Positions 54,137 through 61,244 of a stretch of 61,244 bases of DNA are shown piece after piece. Both the position numbers and the translations under genes were made by a program. The notes under the pieces were generated by a model, which was not told where the DNA came from, made no database searches, and worked only from the letters and a program-made list of their open reading frames with translations. Every line of letters starts with the position of its first letter. Position 1 is the stretch's first letter. The stretch is from CAZPHU01 sp964586285 (lineage in GTDB: Bacteria; Fibrobacterota; Chitinivibrionia; Chitinivibrionales; CAYFVL01), in NCBI GenBank assembly GCA_964586285.1, contig CAZPHU010000010.1, forward strand, positions 1 to 61,244. Reading direction: 5' to 3'.

Positions 54137-54525
54137 ATATGTAGCGGGCTTTATGAGGGGAAAATCGACCCATAGGAGCCTTTTGGGGACCATTTTTGCC
54201 GCAAACGGCTCATTTGGGGCCGATTCCCGGGTACGACCCAGCTAAAAGGCAACACATAGTCAACAGCGAAATGAATCGATGTTTTCCAAATCGTACCGAT
54301 AAATCCCGGTGAGAAGATACCCGGCATAATGTTATATTTGATTCTGAAACATGATGTTTCCTTCCCATTCGGCGATGCGGGGGGTAATGCGCGTTTTTCA
54401 GTATTTTTGGCTGTCTGTTTTTGCTCCGTTTGCTTGATCCTCGATCTCCTTTCTTCGCCCGTCAAGGAGTAAGGTATAGCGGCAAAGACAGTACTTCTTC
54501 TTCGACTATCACGGGAGTTTATATC
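54137..54525. other. Non-coding stretch before the Bax-inhibitor gene
   Basis: No gene with a ribosome site is visible. The long minus-strand frame across 54151-55053 is the antisense of the Bax-inhibitor gene. A small dyad, GAAACA-TGA-TGTTTC, lies near 54346-54360. Confidence 0.5.
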
Positions 54526-55263
54526 ATGGCGATGAGATCGGCTAATCCGGCGCTGAACAAAAACACGTTTAAGGAGCTGGGTGCAACCCGCTATACGACA
54601 AAAGCAGAATCGATGAGTATTCAGGGGACGGTCAATAAGACAGGGTTTCTTCTGATCTGTCTGATGGTTACTGCTTTTTATGCATGGAGCAATCCGCAGT
54701 ATTTTCCCATATTCATGCCTGCAGGGATAATCGGCGGGCTGATTTTTGCCCTGGTGACCGTGTTCAAAAAGACATGGGCGCCGGTGACCGCACCGATTTA
54801 TGCGCTCCTGGAGGGGCTTTTTCTGGGCTCGCTTTCCATGTATTTCGAGCGGGCCTATCCGGGTATAGTAATGAATGCGGTGACACTTACTTTCGGGACC
54901 CTTACTGCCTTGCTTCTGGCCTATAAAAGCGGACTGATCAAGGCGACCGAGAATTTCAAGCTGGGGGTGGCAGCTGCGACCGGAGGAGTATTTTTCCTCT
55001 ACCTGTTTTCCTTTGTCCTGGGTATTTTCGGCGTACAGATGAATTTTCTGCACGACAACTCGCTTCTAAGCATCGGTATCAGCTTTGTGATCGTGATTAT
55101 TGCGGCGCTTAACCTTGTACTGGATTTTGATTTCATCGAGCAGGGGGCAGACCGCGGGGCGCCGAAGTACCTGGAGTGGTACGCCTCATTTGGCCTGATG
55201 GTCACCCTGATATGGCTGTATATCGAGATCCTTCACCTGCTCTCAAAGATGCAGCGCCGTTGA
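54526..55263 (+). CDS. Bax inhibitor-1/YccA family membrane protein
   Basis: 245 residues from ATG 54526 (GGGAG eight bases upstream). After a soluble N-terminus (NPALNKNTFKEL, typical of the YccA/Bax1-I bacterial branch) come about seven membrane segments, for example GFLLICLMVTAFYAW and GGLIFALVTVF, with the conserved region APIYALLEGLFLGSLSMYFE. Near the C-terminus the acidic DFDFIEQGADRGAPKYLEWY sits where the family has its pH-sensing aspartates. Related proteins are calcium-leak channels or protease modulators; the function here is unknown. The frame is open back to 54421, but that part is unlike the family. Confidence 0.93.
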   Translation: MAMRSANPALNKNTFKELGATRYTTKAESMSIQGTVNKTGFLLICLMVTAFYAWSNPQYFPIFMPAGIIGGLIFALVTVFKKTWAPVTAPIYALLEGLFLGSLSMYFERAYPGIVMNAVTLTFGTLTALLLAYKSGLIKATENFKLGVAAATGGVFFLYLFSFVLGIFGVQMNFLHDNSLLSIGISFVIVIIAALNLVLDFDFIEQGADRGAPKYLEWYASFGLMVTLIWLYIEILHLLSKMQRR

Positions 55264-55343
55264 GTCGGCAACGCGCTTGTTCACCTCCTTTGCATTATCC
55301 GCCACAAAAAATTTTGAAAGAGGTTCCGGCCGTTTCATAACGC

Positions 55344-55372
55344 TTGCAATTTAAGATTAACCGTGGTATACT
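55344..55372 (+). promoter_or_regulatory. Sigma-70 promoter of the repeat lipoprotein gene
   Basis: TTGCAA (55344-55349), a 17-base spacer and TATACT (55367-55372). The leader to ATG 55489 would be about 110 bases. Confidence 0.55.
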
Positions 55373-55488
55373 GATGAACATCCAGCCCGCAGAATCATCA
55401 TGCAAGCGTATTTATTTTCTGTGAGGATAAGTGCTTTTTTTCTCACAGCCCGATCGTTTCATTTACAATCATCCTTAAGGAGAGTTTC

Positions 55489-57933
55489 ATGAAGGTAACG
55501 CAAAGCCTTTGTCTTTTGCTGGGCACTATTGTTGTTCTAACCGGTTGCGCCACAAATCCCGAAGAGAGCGGTAGGGACGGTCTCAGTCCTGGCGCATCGG
55601 AACCCAATCCGATTCTGCCTGCCGACAATGCGGTCGTATCTTTACCACCGTTAAGCGCCGAGATGCTCAGCGCCGGGGAGCCGGTGACTGTAGCGATTGA
55701 TGAGGACAGTTGCACGGTAAGATATCAGGCGGCTGACGGCAGCGTTGATGAACTGCTGGAGCTGCAAACAGGTGAAGATACCATAACATGGTTTTACCGT
55801 GCAGTCGGATCGGCAAAAACCAAGGACGGCGTATCCCGAACAGTGGAGGGATATTGGGAGGCATTTGCCCAAATGGTTGGCGAGACGGTTTACGCTCTTG
55901 CCGATGAGCAAGGCAGCGGAATCAGGGTACATATATCGGCCGCCGATGATGGGCTTTCGATTGTCGTTGAAAGTTCTCCCACAGTCAGCTTTACCGAGGA
56001 GACAACCCCACCCGCCCGTGCCCCCGCCCGCTCCGATGATGATCCGCTTTCTCAAAGGATACGGGGTGCATGGCTGGGGTCTTTTGGAGATCAACCGATG
56101 TTTGTCTGGGTTGAACAGGACAGCATCACCTACGCCTATACCGATTCGGTTTCCACGACAGTCGTGAAGGTGGATTATACGCTTTCGGGAAGCAACCTGA
56201 TGGGAGACGAGTGGGAAAGAATCGATGGGTACAGCCGCCGGACGACAATTGCATTTGAGGGCGACACTCTGATTATCGAGATTGTCAACGATGTTCCGGA
56301 GGGCCACGAAAACCAGGGACCCGAGATATACCGTCTGCTTCGATTCAGCGGCACTTTCCCACCGCAAGGCTGGGCACCGATTGACTCCGATGCGCCCGGG
56401 CCAACTCCACCCGAGGGCCGGGACCTTCTTCGGGGTACCTGGGTCGCGGATGGAGATTGCGATGTTGCGACCGAACAGTGCCATTCGGGTATTTTACAGT
56501 TTACTGATTCTATGGTGGTCGGATACGAGTGGCTTTACGATACCTGTTATTCGGTAGATGATGACTTTGCCTATCTCAGCTACTCCTATGCGGACGACAG
56601 CGTGCATCTTTTCTGTGCCTCTTACCCGGATTTCACCCTTCCTTTAAAAGTCGAGCTGATTGGGGACAGTGTGCTGGTATTCGGCGAGGGAAGTGATTAC
56701 TCAGAGACCTATAAACGATACGCGGGCATCATGCCTCCGCCGCAATGGCCCCAGACTATGTGTCCCCTGGATTTTGACTGTAGGCAGGAGCCCAACGATA
56801 CGGGTCATCAGTATGATCCGACGGATCCGGTAGATACAACCAGTTCGCTTGCCGCAAGAGTAGCCGGGGTATGGCATGATCCGGTCGAAAATATATGGTT
56901 GTCGGTAAATTCCGATACGATTCACTATGCTTACCCATCAAGCGACTGCTACGAGTTTTACACTTGCAACTATTCGCTGGTTGGAGACACCCTCAAGGGG
57001 GATGAATGGGAGTATATCGGCGAACAGGACTATCCACGGGTTACGACCGTCTCGTTTAGAGGCGATACACTTCGGATCCTGATCGAAAACGACATACCCG
57101 CAACTTTCGATCACCCGGAGGTAGAAATAATAAACGCGATCCCATGCAGCTCATCGGTACCGCTGGATGGTTGGCCAAATACCGGCTGCGGCGACGATCC
57201 CGTGTCCAGCACCGATTTCCAGATCGAAGGTCTATGGAGCATAGTCTCACAGATCGATCCAGACAGCACGATCGAATATGCACCCTCTCCCGACATCAGT
57301 TTGATTTCATTTGACAGTCTCGGAGTGGAGATGTATGAACTTGACATGGACAGCGGATGTTACATGCGTTCAGGCCTGCTGCCATATGAAGTATCTGGAA
57401 ACAGGCTTAAGATACACGACGGTGGTTACATGGAAACATTTTCCCTGATTGACAGAGGGGATACCGTGTATATGCTGTCCGAAGGAGGATTCGGATTAGT
57501 TCCATTTGCCGGGGAAGTAAACTTTTGTTCGGAAAATGATTTCGGTATTATCATAGACACGGTTATCATAGACACTGGTATCATAGACACTGGTATCGTT
57601 GATACCGGTACAGCTGGTAGGGTTCCAAATGACCCTGCGGATGGTTTTATTGCATGGTATCCTTTCTCGGGGTCCTTTGCTGATGAGACAGGCAACGGTC
57701 ACGATGGTACCGGTTATGCGAACCCTTTGTTTGTCGATGACCGCTTCGGTGTGTCTGATGCGGCCTGTTCGTTTGACGGTTCAAATTGTGTAACCATACC
57801 CCTTGACAACGCCATGTCAATATCATCGATAACTGTCTCCGCCTGGATCAAAACAGACCAGGCAGGAATCGAGCCGCATCTGGATTGGATGGATGTAGTA
57901 AGTTTTGGTCCGCAGAGTCACGTTTTGGCATAA
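55489..57933 (+). CDS. Repeat-containing lipoprotein with an incomplete LamG domain
   Basis: 814 residues with a clean lipoprotein signal ending VLTGC (Cys20). Several related modules of roughly 100 residues follow: one near 185-305 (RIRGAWLGSFGDQPMFVWVE, YTLSGSNLMGDEWERIDGY, GDTLIIEIVNDVPEGHEN) and one near 455-560 (RVAGVWHDPVENIWLSVNSD, YSLVGDTLKGDEWEYIGE, GDTLRILIENDIPATFDH), with weaker copies between and after. Their small beta-rich pattern resembles lipocalin-like extracytoplasmic modules, but I cannot name a family. A linker of Ile-Asp-Thr repeats leads to a LamG/concanavalin-like domain (GFIAWYPFSGSFADETGNGHDG, ITVSAWIKTDQ) that stops after about 100 residues. Such domains usually continue for another 60-100 residues, so the C-terminus looks truncated. 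Confidence 0.8.
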   Translation: MKVTQSLCLLLGTIVVLTGCATNPEESGRDGLSPGASEPNPILPADNAVVSLPPLSAEMLSAGEPVTVAIDEDSCTVRYQAADGSVDELLELQTGEDTITWFYRAVGSAKTKDGVSRTVEGYWEAFAQMVGETVYALADEQGSGIRVHISAADDGLSIVVESSPTVSFTEETTPPARAPARSDDDPLSQRIRGAWLGSFGDQPMFVWVEQDSITYAYTDSVSTTVVKVDYTLSGSNLMGDEWERIDGYSRRTTIAFEGDTLIIEIVNDVPEGHENQGPEIYRLLRFSGTFPPQGWAPIDSDAPGPTPPEGRDLLRGTWVADGDCDVATEQCHSGILQFTDSMVVGYEWLYDTCYSVDDDFAYLSYSYADDSVHLFCASYPDFTLPLKVELIGDSVLVFGEGSDYSETYKRYAGIMPPPQWPQTMCPLDFDCRQEPNDTGHQYDPTDPVDTTSSLAARVAGVWHDPVENIWLSVNSDTIHYAYPSSDCYEFYTCNYSLVGDTLKGDEWEYIGEQDYPRVTTVSFRGDTLRILIENDIPATFDHPEVEIINAIPCSSSVPLDGWPNTGCGDDPVSSTDFQIEGLWSIVSQIDPDSTIEYAPSPDISLISFDSLGVEMYELDMDSGCYMRSGLLPYEVSGNRLKIHDGGYMETFSLIDRGDTVYMLSEGGFGLVPFAGEVNFCSENDFGIIIDTVIIDTGIIDTGIVDTGTAGRVPNDPADGFIAWYPFSGSFADETGNGHDGTGYANPLFVDDRFGVSDAACSFDGSNCVTIPLDNAMSISSITVSAWIKTDQAGIEPHLDWMDVVSFGPQSHVLA
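57550..57609 (+). repeat. 15-bp in-frame repeat, four copies
   Basis: Units at 57550, 57565, 57580 and 57595 (ATCATAGACACTGGT and close variants) encode IIDTV, IIDTG, IIDTG and IVDTG. They form the linker before the LamG-like domain and could vary in copy number by slippage. Confidence 0.9.
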
Positions 57934-57945
57934 AGGAGACCGATT

Positions 57946-57968
57946 GGGACGGTCAACAGTATCGTCCC
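57946..57968 (+). terminator. Weak terminator-like hairpin
   Basis: GGGACG / CGTCCC with an 11-base loop, followed by TTTCC, shortly after the stop of the repeat lipoprotein gene. Confidence 0.35.
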
Positions 57969-58107
57969 TTTCCTATTTGTGCTTTCCGGCCAGTCCACCT
58001 CTTTCCCCCCTTTCATTTCCCGCGGGTAAAAAAGTATGTTGTTTTGCATGGCTTTGATCCGCTTCGCTTCGACATAATCACGATAATTGTAATCGGGGAA
58101 GATACAT

Positions 58108-61074
58108 ATGAGTTCTCTACCTCAAGATACCGATATTTGCGCACCTTCCAATCCGATATCCGCAGTGGAATTTTTCAGAAACTGCTACGCTTTGATGCCC
58201 GCGGGGGGGCAGAACCACCAGACTTTTCTGGTTAAGGAAGCCGGGAAAAAAACAAAACCCCGACTGTTCTGTTCCTGCAGCAAGGGAAGCTACGCCGATT
58301 GCTCCCACGGCAGGCTTCTAAAATCCGGTTTCGAGAACATCCAGCTGGAAAATGCCGATCCCTGGGGGTTTATTCAAAAGCAGGTTCTGTGGAAACTTCT
58401 TTCTCCATTGGCCTCCAAGTATCCTTATCCTATAGATTCGGTGCATATAAAAGAGGATAAATCATCTATTTCAATTATTCATAAAAGTGGTTTTTGTCTG
58501 TGTGAGTACTCGGGTCAAAAAGATGATCGCAAACGCTTAGCCTGTCGTTTCAACCCCCGTGGGGACGGCTCGAAGCTAAGCCGGCATTATTTGCTGGAAC
58601 GAGCCGCCGGTTTTGTGCTGAGTGATATGGAAAAGGAAATGCTGAGGCGAGGAAACAAAACCACTAAACAGGCATGCGAAGAGAGTGTCTGGTTTAGACT
58701 CGCATATCACTGTTGGAGGGAAAGTCAAAACAGCAAGATAGACATAAGGCCTTATGTTGATCATGAAATGAAATGTTTTGAGCTTCATGTCTATCGGGGA
58801 AAAAACTCCTGTTTGTGCAAAATCCGTGTCCCCAATAGTTGTGTACCGGATATGATCGCAAGCCTGAGGCGTCACTCGATTGTTAAACCGGGGGAACTCG
58901 TCTATCCCTCGACGGTAACGCTTCTATTTGAATTAAAAAGAGATAAGGCGAAAACGACGATTATCCCCGCTGTTTGTATAGACGTGAAAGGATCAAATCA
59001 AACCATAGAGGTTGAATCCGATCTTCTGTTTGCCAACATGGCCTATCTGAAAGATCCCGGACTTTTCGTGCGTTTCGATCAGGATAGTTCCAAACTGCTG
59101 GCATCCAGGTGGGGTGAGCGAAAAGTGATTGAAAACGATGAGCTTGCTCAATTTCTTGAGATGCACGGAGACATCTTCAGCCGGCCACCAGCCCAGGACA
59201 CATCATCGACTCAGCAGGATCTTTTCGCTCTCTCTGCCCCGGAGTCCACATTCGACCGCTTTATAAACATGCCGTTTATAAAGCGATTCGAGCGTGTTGA
59301 TATAACCGCCGGTGCAATCGATCGTGACTGGTGTTATCTGTCGGTTGACTATCGGATCGGCCAGGCGTCGGTATCGTTGGAGCAGCTCCTTGAGGCGCGG
59401 GCTCAAAATAAGCGCTACCTCGTTTCGGATGAGGGACTTATAGATACATCGGGGGTTCATATTGGATCCCTGATCGATCAGACTGCCGCGCTTTCCAACA
59501 AACAGATCAAGGTTTCCCGGGCGGCGGTTTTGCAACTGAGCCAGTCACAGACGATTAACATCAATATCGGCGGGGAGGAGAAGCTTGCCGCCGAGCTTCG
59601 GGGGCTGGTGGACTTTTCCCCCGTTAAACCGCTTAAGTCCCTGGACGGTTATCTCTCCACTCTGCGCTCCTATCAGAAACTTGGAGTTCAGTGGCTGCTT
59701 TTTCTGTACGACAACCGTTTCGGGGGGCTTCTGTGTGATGATATGGGGCTGGGGAAGACGCATCAGATTCTCGCATTTTTCATCGCCTTACGTGAGCAGC
59801 GGCAGTGTGTGGGCCGATTTCTGGTCGTTTGCCCCACAACCGTGATAAGTCACTGGAAAAGGTTGATCGATCGTTTTGCTCCGGGGCTGAAGGCGGCAGT
59901 CTATCACGGCAGCACCAGGTCCTCCCAGGATCTGAAACAGGAAACGGATATTCTCATAACCTCTTATGGTGTAATGCGTAACGATATTGGCAGTCTGAGT
60001 GAGATTCCTTTCTCGGCGGCTGTTTTCGATGAGGCTCATAACCTGAAGAACGTGGATACACTTGCAAGTCGCAGCGCCTCTCAGATTCGTTCATCGATAA
60101 AGATAGGCATATCCGGTACTCCCGTGGAAAACTCGCTGTGGGACCTTAAGTCTTTGATGGATCTTGTGATGCCCGGATATATGGGTACGGGTGGATTCTT
60201 CGAGGAAAATTTCCAGCAACCAATTGAAATTTACAGGGATGAACAGAAAAAAGCCCGATTGCAATCGATAATCGCCCCGTTTACGCTCAGACGTATAAAG
60301 GATAAGGTACTTGATGAGCTGCCGGAGAAAATAGAGGATATAAGGACATGTGAGCTGCTCGATCAGCAGGTACATCTTTATCGTGAGGCGATCGAGAGCA
60401 GGAAAGAAAAGGTTCTGGATCGTCTTCGAGATAAATCTTCGCCGGTGCCGTTCGTGCATATTTTCGCTGTGTTGAATATACTCAAACAGATCTGCGCCCA
60501 TCCGGCGGTGCTTGCAAAAAAGCCCGCCGAGTATGAGTATTATGATTCCGGTAAGTGGGAGTTATTCAAAGAGTTACTTGCCGAGAGTCTGGAATCGGGC
60601 CAGAAGGTTGTGGTGTTTACTCAATACATACACATGATCGGCATAATGGAGAGGTATTTGAAATCTTTGAATGTAGGATGCGTACAGCTGAAGGGTTCAA
60701 CGAGAAACAGGGATAAGGTGGTTGAACGCTTCAATAATGACCCGGCTTGTCGCGTATTTATCGGGAGCCTTCTGGCAGGCGGTGTAGGTATTGATTTAAC
60801 AGCCGCTTCCGTGGTTATTCACTATGACCGCTGGTGGAATGCGGCGAAAGAGGATCAGGCAACCGACAGAGTGTATCGTATCGGTCAGAAGAAAGGGGTG
60901 CAGATATTCAAACTTGTGACCGAAGGAACACTGGAGGAGAAGATATCCTCTATAATAGAGAAGAAGAAAAAACTGTCCGACATTATTGGGGAGAACTCCG
61001 CCGATCAGCTCAAACAGTTCTCACGTGAAGAGCTGCTGGAATTGTTGGAATACAACCCTTACAGCCACGATTGA
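58108..61074 (+). CDS. SNF2-family helicase with SWIM zinc finger
   Basis: 988 residues. A SWIM-type zinc finger lies near the N-terminus (Cys55-x-Cys57 ... Cys65-x-His67). The C-terminal half is a complete SNF2 ATPase: DDMGLGKTHQILAF (about residue 547), DEAHNLKN (about 642), SGTPVENSLWDLKSLMD, the motif-V region GGVGIDLTAASVVIHYDRWWN, and motif VI QATDRVYRIGQKKGV. It is the common bacterial DEAD/DEAH-SNF2 (HepA-like) architecture, distinct from RapA by the SWIM finger. The likely role is moving or remodelling protein-DNA or RNA polymerase complexes; the exact task is unknown. A strong terminator follows. Confidence 0.93.
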   Translation: MSSLPQDTDICAPSNPISAVEFFRNCYALMPAGGQNHQTFLVKEAGKKTKPRLFCSCSKGSYADCSHGRLLKSGFENIQLENADPWGFIQKQVLWKLLSPLASKYPYPIDSVHIKEDKSSISIIHKSGFCLCEYSGQKDDRKRLACRFNPRGDGSKLSRHYLLERAAGFVLSDMEKEMLRRGNKTTKQACEESVWFRLAYHCWRESQNSKIDIRPYVDHEMKCFELHVYRGKNSCLCKIRVPNSCVPDMIASLRRHSIVKPGELVYPSTVTLLFELKRDKAKTTIIPAVCIDVKGSNQTIEVESDLLFANMAYLKDPGLFVRFDQDSSKLLASRWGERKVIENDELAQFLEMHGDIFSRPPAQDTSSTQQDLFALSAPESTFDRFINMPFIKRFERVDITAGAIDRDWCYLSVDYRIGQASVSLEQLLEARAQNKRYLVSDEGLIDTSGVHIGSLIDQTAALSNKQIKVSRAAVLQLSQSQTININIGGEEKLAAELRGLVDFSPVKPLKSLDGYLSTLRSYQKLGVQWLLFLYDNRFGGLLCDDMGLGKTHQILAFFIALREQRQCVGRFLVVCPTTVISHWKRLIDRFAPGLKAAVYHGSTRSSQDLKQETDILITSYGVMRNDIGSLSEIPFSAAVFDEAHNLKNVDTLASRSASQIRSSIKIGISGTPVENSLWDLKSLMDLVMPGYMGTGGFFEENFQQPIEIYRDEQKKARLQSIIAPFTLRRIKDKVLDELPEKIEDIRTCELLDQQVHLYREAIESRKEKVLDRLRDKSSPVPFVHIFAVLNILKQICAHPAVLAKKPAEYEYYDSGKWELFKELLAESLESGQKVVVFTQYIHMIGIMERYLKSLNVGCVQLKGSTRNRDKVVERFNNDPACRVFIGSLLAGGVGIDLTAASVVIHYDRWWNAAKEDQATDRVYRIGQKKGVQIFKLVTEGTLEEKISSIIEKKKKLSDIIGENSADQLKQFSREELLELLEYNPYSHD

Positions 61075-61114
61075 TCTGTCCTTCCGAGAAGTCCGAGGGG
61101 GGCTTGGGGGGCGG

Positions 61115-61151
61115 AAGGTGTCGAGCGAAAGACGCTCGGCACCTTTTTTTA
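61115..61151 (+). terminator. Intrinsic terminator after the SNF2 helicase gene
   Basis: A 13-bp stem (AAGGTGTCGAGCG / CGCTCGGCACCTT, one G-U pair) with loop AAAGA, followed by seven T residues. A second short GC hairpin follows at 61155-61171 (GCGCCC / GGGCGC). Confidence 0.92.
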
Positions 61152-61244
61152 TGTGCGCCCCGGCAGGGCGCGCTTTCCTAAGGTAAAGGAAAAGCATGTA
61201 AGGAACTGGGAAACCCCTTTCACTTTAGCCAGATTGTCGCCAAA

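Noticed and set aside
54151..55053. 300-codon minus-strand open frame
   Set aside because: It is antisense to the clear Bax-inhibitor-1 gene; its predicted protein is basic, low-complexity and unlike any family, with no ribosome site.
55651..56484. 277-codon minus-strand open frame in the repeat lipoprotein gene
   Set aside because: Antisense to a gene with a proper lipoprotein signal and promoter; no recognisable domain.

Overview
The window looks like the replication-origin neighbourhood of a Gram-negative, probably flagellated bacterium. Outer-membrane traits include two SurA/PpiC-type chaperones, an SLBB polysaccharide export protein, several lipoprotein signal peptides and a large predicted outer-membrane protein. 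Giant secreted proteins with LamG-like and DUF2341-like domains, a bactofilin, and a decayed stretch resembling a fibro-slime domain point towards the Fibrobacterota (Chitinispirillia/Chitinivibrionia-like). That placement is inferred from gene content only; no marker phylogeny was possible.

Left part (1-18.8 kb): a partial tRNA-Met; a thioredoxin-cupredoxin-rhodanese lipoprotein; dusB-larB; glutaminyl cyclase; a Nudix hydrolase; ribosomal protein S1; a small YjfB-like protein behind a sigma-28-type promoter; ACP phosphodiesterase; galE; a 1688-residue secreted protein; two unrecognised envelope proteins; an unlisted 59-residue protein; glgA; and a tandem PRC-barrel protein behind a sigma-54-type promoter.

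Central part (18.8-38.4 kb): the classic origin cluster. On the minus strand lie rpmH-rnpA-yidD-yidC-mnmE-mnmG-rsmG-parA-parB-M23 peptidase-bactofilin. On the plus strand lie dnaA-dnaN-recF-dciA-gyrB-surE-gyrA. Three parS sites sit around mnmG. DnaA boxes cluster between dnaA and dnaN, with two more upstream of parA. The two gene arms diverge from the rpmH/dnaA region, so most of them are probably read in the direction of fork movement.

Right part (38.4-61.2 kb): minus-strand envelope genes (SLBB exporter, nucleotide-sugar dehydrogenase, ftsE without ftsX, a methyltransferase, two PpiC-type chaperones), then mfd, tRNA-Lys and a 1122-residue predicted outer-membrane protein. After these come a mini flagellar rod-type protein, an 830-bp gene-poor stretch with a fibro-slime-like relic and a 42-bp tandem repeat, a Bax-inhibitor-1 protein, a repeat-rich lipoprotein with a cut-short LamG domain, and a SWIM/SNF2 helicase. 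This end looks more GC-rich by eye than the left end.

No complete new defence or mobile system is visible. The most unusual items are the CuA-like thioredoxin-cupredoxin-rhodanese fusion, the two alternative-sigma promoters on otherwise orphan genes, the ftsE gene lacking ftsX, the split set of DnaA boxes with nearby parS sites, and the relic/minisatellite stretch at 53.7-54.1 kb.
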